Positions 25,571 to 35,346 of a stretch of DNA of 64,000 bases are shown here, one piece after another. The notes beneath the pieces are model-generated. The model did no database searches. It was not told the origin of the DNA and saw only the letters and a list, made by a program, of their open reading frames with translations. The DNA is from Pegea sp. RAD2-039 (Eukaryota; Chordata; Thaliacea; Salpida; Salpidae). Position 1 is the stretch's first letter. Each line of letters starts with the position of its first letter. A program made the position numbers and the translations under genes. The DNA lies in contig JAQGEQ010000346.1 of assembly GCA_034620365.1 (NCBI GenBank), positions 1 through 64,000 of the forward strand. Reading direction: 5' to 3'.

Positions 25571-26479
25571 TTATAATGAGTCTATAGTAACTAGGCTATT
25601 TTCAAACTCAACGAAAGGTTCAAGAAGCAAAAAAACAAATGCAACAGAAAAATAGGTAGCCCCAGATAAAGCTAAATAAAACGATTTTCCCAAAATATGA
25701 GAAATAAACTGAAGAGATTCTGATTTTCGACTTTTTACAAACCTTGCAAAAACAGCCAAGGCGGCTGTTACAAGAATAACTGAAAGTAAACAAAAAAATC
25801 ATAATTTAATCTAAATATTGAGTTTCAGTTTCGGTAAAGTACCTATCGAATAAATTTTCAAATAATTTACCTGTAATTAATGTTAGAAACAGAACTAGAT
25901 TTCTAAGAGTGGTATGATGAAAATGATGATAAAATAAATCAATGATTTGAATGATTAATCCAAACATTGAAATCAGTAGTGAAACGATAATCAGATTTTT
26001 AGTCACGAGCAACTTTCTTGGCGCAGCTAAATAATGATAAAATAAGATAAAGTTATCTGTAAAGTTAAGCTAAAAGTTTGATTCAAAAAGTATATAAATG
26101 AAACTTACAAGTATCAAAGTTCGAACTTACTTATCATAAACTGTTCAGCATTATCTAGTTCTATATAAACACTCTTATTCCCTGATGCCTCTTGAACGAT
26201 GTAATAAAAACCAAAAGATGTTGTCTAAAATATAATTCAACGCGTAAAATGATTAGCTTTTAGCTTTAGGAATAAATTTAGAAAGAAGACCTGAAGATTA
26301 GATGATTGGTGTTCTACTACTATCTCCCATTCATTATAAAAAGTTGAAGAAGATATCAAGAAAATTCCAGTTGAAAGTAAAAGAACCACTAGAATGATTG
26401 GTAAGTTGTGTGTAGTTTTCTTTTGTTTATTACTGAATAGTTTGATAATTGAGAAAATAAAACTATCAAAACAAGACAT
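25571..26479 (-). CDS. Four-helix membrane protein, tandem copy B (clarin/claudin-like topology)
   Basis: Four coding exons: 26291-26479, 26131-26224, 25871-26026 and 25571-25779, in phase, about 215 residues. Helix 1 is NLPIILVVLLLSTGIFLISS, then an outer loop (STFYNEWEIVVEHQ, TTSFGFYYIVQEASGNKSV with an N-glycosylation sequon), helix 2 NLIIVSLLISMFGLIIQII, helix 3 LVLFLTLITGVILVTAALAVF and helix 4 GATYFSVAFVFLLLEPFV. The loop pattern SFGxxY followed by a basic, Tyr-rich turn recurs in its upstream neighbour, and exon 2 of this gene matches exon 3 of that one in length class and phase, so the two are tandem paralogs. Helix order and the SFGLF/Y loop recall clarins and other claudin-superfamily proteins; I am not sure of the family. 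An acceptor at 26502-26503 lies 22 nt before the ATG and 97 nt after the neighbour's stop. Confidence 0.75.
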
Positions 26480-26599
26480 TATTAAATAACTTTCTATTAA
26501 TCTGTAATTAACACAAAATATATATTTTCAAAGGTTGAAATGATGATAACAAAAACAAAAAGAACGTTTTCGATTTTACAAGCAAATGTATTCATGTGT

Positions 26600-27728
26600 T
26601 TATAATGCAACTTCTACAACAAATGAATATATAGCTGCGATTAAAATACAGCTGGTACTAATACAACTGTAAAAAAATCCTGCGCCGAAATGTATTTCTG
26701 ATGGTTTACTAAACTGTTTAACTACAGTTATCCAATAAGAAAGCGCAGCAATGTTTGTCACTCCTACAAGCAAGTATGAATTAATAAAGAAGTTGTTGAT
26801 ACAATAAAAATACTTACCAATTATCAAAAATATGATACAAGGTATATATTTCGATTTTCTATTTAATGTAAATGATAACTTCAAGGCAATAATTATCCCA
26901 ATAATAGAGAGTAGAAAGCTTGATGAAAATGAATAACCAAAGTATGGAAGTACAGACAGATCTTGAAAGTAAATGTTATTTTTTTATGACAAAAACTAAA
27001 AAAGCCATTTTGTTATACTTTTGTTATTCCAATTAAACATCAGAGAACATGTTTTTCGATTCACTTCAAGATATATTGGCTCTATCAATTTTGATGTCTT
27101 GCAAACGTAAAAGAGTCCGAATGATAAGCTCTTCAAAAAAAGTAAGATTTTAATGTTTTTAAAACATTGAAATCTAAGAAATGAAATTTTTTCAATATAA
27201 TTCTATCTATTAACTAAAAATTGAATATATGTACAAAAATAAACAATGCTAAAAGTTAGAAAAGTCGTTAGCTTACATTTGTTTGATTATATCCATTAAA
27301 AATTTCAACCCAATCATTTTGTATCAAGGAAAGAAACTGGAAGATTGAAGCAAAGAAAGCTGGAACAAAACCAAATATAACTGGAAACAAAACTACTGAA
27401 CTTTGAGAAGATGCAGTTTCTGTTGAACCTGAAAAGTAAATAATTTTACATCAATTAAACATCTCAACCTTTTGTCATCACTTATTTCTGAGATGACTTC
27501 AATCTCTGAGAGATCATTTTCTATGACTTCATTGATGTAGCTGTGATTATCGTTTGGATATTTGACAATCAATGAACATCCGTTGTCAGTTGAGACATCT
27601 TTGTTTGGCTTGTTCTTCTTTGGTGTAGAATACTCTACTTGAAACGATGTTTCCTTGTTCTTTCTAACTTCTGTCTTCTCATCATCAGAATCCATTGATT
27701 CATTTAAAAATCTTACTCTATTCTTCAT
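26600..27728 (-). CDS. Four-helix membrane protein, tandem copy A (clarin/claudin-like topology)
   Basis: Five coding exons: 27482-27728, 27277-27428, 27019-27130, 26818-26961 and 26600-26763, in phase, about 272 residues. An 82-residue, acidic, probably cytoplasmic N-terminus unique to this copy precedes helix 1 (SVVLFPVIFGFVPAFFASIF), an outer loop (NDWVEIFNGYNQT with an N-glycosylation sequon, then SLSFGLFYVCKTSK), helix 2 FSSSFLLSIIGIIIAL, helix 3 IPCIIFLIIGVTNIAALSYW and helix 4 FFYSCISTSCILIAAIYSF. The exon 1 donor is GTGATG, required for phase. The start ATG is 2 nt after an acceptor (GTATTTCAG). It lies directly upstream of its paralog. The family assignment is a topology-based guess. 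Confidence 0.72.
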
Positions 27729-29640
27729 CGCTGAAATACTTAAAACTTCAATTAAACTAAAAATTAAAACTTACTTTTAACACAAAAATAACTTTTCTGA
27801 AATGTTTTTCCACCATGTTTTTTCTACTTTTTGTTTTTTAACTTTTCTTTAATAACATCTATCAAAAACTTAACGTTTTTAAACTCTGATAATCTTTAAT
27901 ATAAATAATCTTTTCTTGCATTAATTAAAAAAAATTTTCTCAAATTTAAATTTTTTGAATATAACCTTGTTAATACTTTTTACAAAAAAATTAACTTTTA
28001 GATTTTAATACTAAAGTAACTCCTATGAAGTAAAAACAATAGAAATAGGTTATTTTATAAAAACAAAGTACACTTTTTTCGAATAATATTTTGGCTTATT
28101 TGCTTGTAATTCAGAACTTTAAAATTAAACAACTTTTAAAATTCTTAGGAATTATTTTCACTTTAATAATAATGTCTTATTTCTGCTAAATAAAAACAAT
28201 TTTGGCTTAAAATAAGTAAAATATTCACAAACTTTGCAATAAATATTCATTATTAACTACTTTACATATATGCAAATAATATACCTAAACCTTTGGTTGC
28301 TTTTTCTATTTTAAAATAAACATTAGCTGAAGTAAATTAAGAAACTTCACATCTCAAACATAATTTTTTCATCTTCTGATTAATCGTAGCAATGTATTGT
28401 TTTTATTCTATAGAGTAATCTCTACACAGGTCATAGCAAAAATTTAATAAATTATAAAAATTTGATGTATAGAACTAATCCTTTACATAAAATAGTGTTT
28501 TCTAAAGTTAAACACAAAGTATCGAATATATATAAATATTATTTATACGAATCAAGCGCACAAAGTTAGACATTTCATTGCTCATAAATTTCTAGGCTTT
28601 TTTCCAATTTTTTTTTCAGCTTTTCCAAAATTATTTTGATTAAATCTGTAATTAATCGTCTTTAAAAATAAAAAATAAGTTATCAAAACTTGTTTAACTT
28701 AAGACATACTATCAAATTTCAAATAATAAAAAAGTCAAAAACGGCCAAATGGTTTGAAATTTGTCAAGAAATTTTTATTATATTTAAATTTAATTTATTA
28801 ATAGTTTATTCTTTACTATTAGAGTAAAACTGGCCAACTTTTTTTGAATTTTTCAAGATATTTTGTTTGCTATACTAGAAATTTGTCAAATAGTTTTTAT
28901 AATTGGAAATTTAATATTTTATTTTCTATTTTTACTCTGATAATTGTATTTTATTGAAATCTTAAAATGTTTAACTGAATTTCTATAAATTTTTAATTTT
29001 TTTGTTGAAGTAATTTCTTTATTGTTTTCAAATATTACTTATCTATTTGTTGATTTTGTATTTTATATAACATCAAGTAATTTAATATCATCTTGATTAT
29101 TCTTCTTCTACCTGTTATGTTTTCTAACACATGTTTAAAAAATTAAAGTAAATATAATTTTATTTTTTTCTGAAATTGTATAAATATAATTGTTATATCA
29201 TTTACTCATTGCTTATATTTACAGAATTTTAATTAATTTAACTTTATCTTAACTTATTAACTTATATTTACTCAAAAAGTCATTCTTTTTATTCCATCTT
29301 ATTCACTTTATTTATCAAATCATCAAAGACTTCTGTAGTTTACTCTTTTTGTATTTTACTAACTTATTTTGTTTTATTTGTTTTTTTTGTCATTTAACTA
29401 AACTTAAATATGTTTAATTTATATTGATAATTTTTATTATGATTAAAATTTGGGTTTTTGTATATTGATGTATAATTTATATTTTAAGCAATCTATTGCT
29501 AAATGTTTAATATTTTTGATTAAACTCCAAATTTGTTTATCTTATTTGCTTTTTCTGGAATTTGATTTTATAATTTTTTCTTAATCATTTATTTATAAAT
29601 TGTATTTAATAGATTTTTATAATTTTTATTAGATATTATT
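27729..29640. other. Very AT-rich intergenic sequence
   Basis: I find no gene or repeat beyond homopolymer-rich AT DNA. Confidence 0.5.
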
Positions 29641-29694
29641 ATTAGACCTTCAGTTTGATGATTTCTTTTCAATTAGTCCTTCCCTCAAATTAAT
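29641..29694 (+). mobile_element. Short LINE scrap
   Basis: About 50 bp (GATTTCTTTTCAATTAGTCC and following TTCCCTCAAATTA) matching the part of the LINE near 18480-18515. It ends 28 bp before the ZCCHC4 start codon. Confidence 0.6.
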
Positions 29695-29722
29695 TAATTT
29701 TATTAGATATTAAATATATTAG

Positions 29723-30976
29723 ATGACATTTGATAAAAGAAGTTTTGAAGTTTGTTTTGAAAATCAATGGTTTTATAAATCACCTAGATGCCCTCATGGA
29801 CCTATGCTATTATTTGAAAAGTTTGTATCTGGCAAACATAATGAACGAAGATACTTTGCATGTTCAGCAAGTAGAAATAGAAAAGAATGTAGTCATTTTA
29901 TTTGGGAAGATGATTTTAAAAGAGGAAAAACTCAAATGAAGAAACAGAAACTGGAATCACACTACCCTAAGTATGAAGATATTATTAAAATGAAGAACTT
30001 TTGTTTAGATTGTCAGAGATTTTTTATAGATGAACAAAACTGTGAGCATAAACTAAAAAAGCTAAATGATAAAGAATTTTCAAATCCATCACATTTACTT
30101 CAAGCTGTTCAAGCAAACAAGTTTAAAGCACAATATCATTTAAAAGAAAAGTCTTTAAGTTTTCTTTTCAATCAAATTCTACAACTTGGATACACTCATG
30201 TTATATGCATGGGGATGCCAAGATTACATGAAGCAATCCAAGCTCTAAACACAAACAAAATCACAAGCTTTTTATTAGATATCGATGAAAGGTTCAAAAT
30301 GTTTTGGCCATCTGATAAGTTTGCCAGATTTAATATGTTCAATCATTATTTTTTTGACTTAGATGGTGAAATAAATCTTGAAAAATTTTTATCTACATCA
30401 ATAAAAGTGTTAGTTGTGACAGATCCACCTTTTGGAGGGCTTATTGAGTGTTTAAATCAAACTTTGTTATGGTTTACAGAGATCTATAAAAGAAGATTAG
30501 ATACATTTCTCATATTTCCCTACTTTTTTGATAGAAAAATTAATGAAACAATGGAATCATTTGAAATGTTAGATTATATATTTGAATATGACAATCATAA
30601 AAAGTTTAGGATGAAAAAAAACTCACCTGTTAGACTTTTTACAAATATCAGTCTTGGAAATTTTAATCTTCCTGTTAAAGAAGGTTATAGATACTGCAAA
30701 GAATGCGAAAAGTTTGTCTTAGAGGAGAATAAACATTGCAAAATATGTGGAATATGCCCCTCTAAAAATGGGAAAACTTATATACATTGTAACAAATGTA
30801 ATTGTTGTGTTAAACCTGATTATACTCACTGCTTGAAATGTAATAGATGTCAACTTAATGGACATACCTGTCATGGTCAGATTGAATTAAAATGTCATAT
30901 TTGTGGAGATAAAAGTCATAAAAGAAAAATGTGTCCTCAAAGAGTTGATGTGAAACGAAAGAAATTTGATAATTAA
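29723..30976 (+). CDS. ZCCHC4: rRNA N6-adenosine methyltransferase ZCCHC4
   Basis: A single open frame of 417 codons with no introns. ZCCHC4 places m6A on 28S rRNA. In order it has a GRF-type zinc finger near residues 22-60 (PRCPHGPMLLFEKF, YFACSASRNRKECSHFIW), a Rossmann-like methyltransferase core (ICMGMPRLHEAI, LLDIDERFKMFWP), the catalytic DPPFGG motif at about 234-239, then a Cys/His-rich tail from about 322 to 412 with YCKECEKFV, HCKICGICPSK, HCNKCNCCVKPDYTHC and a final CCHC knuckle CHICGDKSHKRKMC. Human ZCCHC4 is 513 residues; here loops and ends are shorter. A doubtful small gene begins 83 nt past the stop. Confident call. Confidence 0.93.
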   Translation: MTFDKRSFEVCFENQWFYKSPRCPHGPMLLFEKFVSGKHNERRYFACSASRNRKECSHFIWEDDFKRGKTQMKKQKLESHYPKYEDIIKMKNFCLDCQRFFIDEQNCEHKLKKLNDKEFSNPSHLLQAVQANKFKAQYHLKEKSLSFLFNQILQLGYTHVICMGMPRLHEAIQALNTNKITSFLLDIDERFKMFWPSDKFARFNMFNHYFFDLDGEINLEKFLSTSIKVLVVTDPPFGGLIECLNQTLLWFTEIYKRRLDTFLIFPYFFDRKINETMESFEMLDYIFEYDNHKKFRMKKNSPVRLFTNISLGNFNLPVKEGYRYCKECEKFVLEENKHCKICGICPSKNGKTYIHCNKCNCCVKPDYTHCLKCNRCQLNGHTCHGQIELKCHICGDKSHKRKMCPQRVDVKRKKFDN

Positions 30977-31059
30977 AACTTCTTTATTTAATTAGAAATT
31001 TCTTCTATTATTTTAAATATATAATTATTTATTTATTATTTATTTTATTTATGTGTCAG

Positions 31060-31452
31060 ATGGCATCTTTTGAAAAAGACATTTTAGTCATTGATACTTC
31101 TAAAGATCAGATTACACTAAAATGCTTTAATGACGTCACGATGAAGTAATCCTTGCAACACACCGATGAGATTACATATGATGACGTCATCATCGCTATC
31201 TCTATTTCGTCGCCTTCGAAATGGTGTCTCGTCAACTTGGTTGCTGTTAGTTACCACGCGATGTCGAAGCGCTTGCGTTCCTGCTGCAAGTCACGCTTCA
31301 CTGCACACGTGACGTCACCAACGCGATTACTCACGTTCCGGAAGAGACGATCATTGTTACCACCATCGTTTGGTCGCGTCCATGACGTGCTGAATGGATC
31401 GCGTTCAAACGCGACTCATTTGCATATAAGTCTTTACTGCGATCATAAATAA
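31060..31452 (+). CDS. Doubtful small two-exon gene behind ZCCHC4
   Basis: An acceptor (TTATGTGTCAG) ends at 31059, directly before an ATG and 83 nt after the ZCCHC4 stop. Exon 31060-31145 (MASFEKDILVIDTSKDQITL and on) can be joined in phase over a GTAATC...GCTGTTAG intron to 31251-31452, giving about 95 residues that end at a TAA overlapping AATAAATAAA. Without splicing the frame stops after 29 codons. No family is recognised. The second exon is CpG-rich, unlike its neighbours, and may instead belong to the adjoining LINE remnant. Confidence 0.22.
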
Positions 31453-31514
31453 ATAAATTTCGAATTTCATAGAAAAATGTTTCTTTTTGTTCCTTGATCT
31501 TAATTTTTCTTCAT

Positions 31515-31790
31515 TTGTTTGTGGAGCAGTCATTCGGAGCGATCCGCTGCGATAACTTCCTAATTGCTGGTATCGATATTAAGCGACTTCATATCGCGCT
31601 TGCAAGTATCTTTAAAGCAAAGACAAGGACGACTGATGTTGCTTTTTGATAGCTCCCCGTACAACAGATCCTTTGGTCCGTCCCTCATCTATTCGACAGA
31701 CGTGTCCTTAGCTGTACATTGTTGTCACACCGCTGTGTCACTTCCTTGTTTCATATCTTTTGCTGCCACGTTAGATGTAGTCTACGACGA
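31515..31790 (-). mobile_element. LINE reverse-transcriptase tail remnant (second LINE type)
   Basis: The minus strand reads PKDLLYGELSKSN, then RPCLCFKDTCKRDMKSLNID, then a WEVIAADRSE-like end, with stops. This matches the conserved tail downstream of many LINE RTs (R-G-R-P, K-D-x-x-K-x-x-L-K-x-x-x-I-D, W-E, A-x-D-R). The sequence is CpG-rich compared with the window. The rest of the element is not seen. Confidence 0.65.
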
Positions 31791-32483
31791 AAATGAAAGA
31801 TATCTTCCCTAATTTTCGACAAATCCACTCGTGTACAAGAGCGTACTGCAGATGAAGGCTCGGTAGATGGCAGCTTTTGTTTTAATAAACAGCTTTAGAT
31901 TATTCCAGAAGCTGTGAGCCAAGATGCTTTACGATTGCTGGTCAAATATTAGAAATATTATTTTTCGAACAGTTTCATTGTTACTTTAAACAGAAAGCAG
32001 ATATTTTATTGTTTTTAAGTTTCTGTGAAAGTTTTTTATCATCTTGTTAACTCTACTACTGTTTTTATTTTCTTATCATCAAGAAACACGATTTTGAAAT
32101 AAATGATTACTTGAAGCTACAGTTAAATTATAAATGATATTGTTTTTGTACCAATTACAAAAGAAAAGTTAAATCCAAACTTGTTTTAAGCCAGAAAAGT
32201 CAAATAAAGTTGTAAAACTATTTTTAAAATAAGGAAGTAGAAACTGTTAGTATTATTCAGTTGTTAAATAAAGTGAAGTTATTAAATAATTGTTATTTCT
32301 TGAATAATAAAAACTAAAATATAGAAAATATAACGTGGAAAGCCAGCAGATAGTATGTTAATGGTATTTTAATAATTACACCTTTCAGTCTAAAACTAAC
32401 TTAAAATTAAAATAATTTTGTTTGAACTAATGAATGCTAGGAATATTCATTTTAAAATATTATGCAAGCTATTTTTAAATCCT
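31791..32483. other. AT-rich intergenic sequence
   Basis: No supportable gene. Confidence 0.45.
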
Positions 32484-32830
32484 CTGTCTTCACTGTCTAA
32501 AGTAAGTGTTTTGTTCGTGTCGATGACCTTCTTGGCAAGAAGCTGCACCATGTTAGCATTTTTGTCGGAACCAGGATCAGATTTCAGATTTAAGTTTTAC
32601 TGATTCAGTAGATACAGATTTGCTGATGTCGGATAATAGGTTTTGATTATAATTAGATGAGAGAGCTGTTGTGTCCATGGTTCTACATTTAATGCAAAAC
32701 CATTTAAATCCCATTTGCTTCATTTGGTTGTTTACAAATATTTCATAAAGTTTCTTGCTCACATCATTACAATTCTTAAAATAAATAAAAAAATTTACCA
32801 AATTTATTTATATATTACAAATAAAAAACT
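32484..32830 (-). mobile_element. LINE ORF1 fragment, related to the 8.4-9.5 kb piece
   Basis: The minus strand gives VSKKLYEIFVNNQMKQMGFK, then WFCIKC (end of the PHD-like finger), and LLSDISKSVSTESVKL, parallel to the 9.2-kb copy. The TTCTTGGCAAGAAGCTGCACC stretch at 32529-32550 is also shared. Here the region between is partly deleted and the frames are broken. Confidence 0.75.
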
Positions 32831-35346
32831 TTAAAAATAAATGGAAAAAGTGCTGAAAATAAACAGATGAAAAAAACTAGAATTTGTGAAATAAGACAAA
32901 CTGCAATCTCTTATATTTTCAGCTTACATAAGTTTGATTAAATTTATATTTAAAGCTGCAAATTAAAAAAGAAAAGTAAGAAATAGAATTAGGAAAAACT
33001 GGATATAAAGTAATGATTTTATCATGAAAGTTAAATTTAAAATAAAAACTTTTTCTTTATCATGTTTAGAAAATAGATTTCAATTCTGTAAGCCTGTAAG
33101 AGAACTTGTCTCATTTATTTTTGAAATGATTTCATTTTAGAATTGTGAAATGGTAAAACTATGATATTTGCACTATCAATGCGCTAAACGAAATAATTCT
33201 GTTTGTACTGCTTTGTAAGCTGCTTCTTATTAAAGTAGGTGGAGAATACACTAATTAAAAATTGTCTCTTTCATCCGTTTTCTTATCACTTTCATTCAAT
33301 TTTTTCTTCCTCTTTACTCTAGTAGTTTAAGCTTAGTGTTTAAGCCAAAGTTGTTTACTTTCAATGCTTTATTTACTTTCAGCATATTTTTATTCTAAGT
33401 TCTTTGAAATTGTTTAGAAATAATGTTATAGAACAAAGTGGTAAATATTGCTCATAAAAAATAGAAGTTATTGAGTTTCCATTAACAATAAGTTTTAGAA
33501 GTCACTTACATTAAGTTTTCCTATATTCTTTTTTATCCCGTTATTACTTGTTTATTGTTTAACATGATGATATATTCTTACAAAAATATTCCGTTGGTTA
33601 AGTCAGTTCTAATCGAAAAAATAATTTCGTCATTTATTTTACTTCCTTATATTTTAAAGTATACTTTATGCAAATTTTATACTTTTCAAAGTGAACATTT
33701 AAGTTATTTTCTTGTAGTAAACGATTTTCAAATTTTAATTTTTCAATTATTTTTTAGTTTTTAAAATTGCAAATCAGTTGTAAAATTCAGAAAAAATAAA
33801 TGGATGTTAAACGTAAAACTAATTTTGTCAAAACTATTTCAAATGATAGAATATAATATGTTTATAATATGTTGATATAATAACTACAGTTCTTAATGAA
33901 TTTTGCAAAGCTATACTTGTAAACTGATTCAAAAAGCAAATTTTTAAATCTATATTTAAATAAAAATAAAATCAGTTACTTTTTCTATTTAAAACTAATA
34001 ACATCACCTTAAATAAACATTTTTCTAGGTATAATTTGACTTTAAACTTAAAATATGATCAAAGTTATTTTAAAAAACTAGAATTTTTGACCTTTAACTT
34101 ATTAGTACTTAAAATAATATAAATGGTGCGCAAATAAATTTTATTCTAATTTTATTTTCTTATATTTTGTTTGTAACCAAATTTGAATTTGTAAAACGGT
34201 AACTAGACAGCTTATCGATTTTTTTAATGTTAAAAAAGCCAAAATCTGCTACTTGCTATGGCCTGAAGCGCTTTTCCAAATTGTTTAAAGTTCTTCACTT
34301 GTAACTACCTTTTGGTAGTTTATGTTTTTCTATTTTTATCGTATTTTTTACAGTTTATTTTTAAATTATAAATTTTCAACATAATTGAACTTTTTGTGTA
34401 TTTTCTTCTAATGTACTAATTAAAAGCTAATTTAATTTTTCTGTAATTTATCGTTTGAGTTGTCTTTTTGATTTAAAATTTAATTAAGCAACCATAATCT
34501 TTCTTATTTTCTATTTTTAACTTTATTTCTTTGTTTGTATCATCAAATAAATACTTTTTAATGTTTTTAAGCTTTATTTTTTTATATTGCTAGCTATTGT
34601 ATTTTCCAACAATAGTTTTTTGTTTCCTGTTTCAAAAATTGAAGCATTTTTTTAATATAATTTTAATATTTTCAAAAATTTGTTGGTCAATAGTTCTATG
34701 ATTATTTCAATGTTTGTTTTATTATTAAATATTTGACTTTATTTACATTTTTGACTAAATTTTGTTGTGAGTTTGTTTTACTAAATATTTTATTTCTTTA
34801 ATCTAAAAGTTCTTTCTATTTACATCTGTTAACTACAAAGTAAGCTTCGAAAATTTGATCATTTTCAATAATATTTATGAATAACTTATTTTTTTTTCTA
34901 TTCTAATAAAAACTGTTTAAAGAAATGGTTTTTAGATAAATAATTTCTGCAAATTTCCAATATAACTTTATTTATTTAATTTATAGAATTATTTTTCTTA
35001 TATTATGTTTTGAAGTTTATATTTTTGTTTACAAATAAATACTTTTAATGTAATGAAGTTTATCTTTATATGAAACTGTTTTATATGTTTGTTGTTTAAT
35101 CATTTCACAACTTTTAAAAATATAAATTATTTCTTATATGCAACTTTGTTATGATTATAACTTCATAGTTTTTATAAAACTTTTGATATTTTTATTTTAA
35201 GTAACAAACAATTTATTAATAATTCTAAAGTTTTTTTAAGTGTATCAGAAGTTTGTTTAAAATACAATAAATATAATAATCAAACTTTTTATCTTTCAGT
35301 TTTGTAAGTTTGATTTAATACTGTTAGAGAAAAGTTTAATACCTTA
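32831..35346. other. AT-rich intergenic sequence
   Basis: No gene supported. An acceptor (TATCTTTCAG) ends at 35299, 47 nt before the HIP1 start. Confidence 0.5.

Noticed and set aside
31564-31812. Plus-strand ORF of 82 codons as a host gene
   Set aside because: The opposite strand has a recognisable LINE RT tail, so this is its shadow.
33555-33764. Plus-strand ORF of 69 codons
   Set aside because: AT-biased hydrophobic translation in otherwise empty DNA.
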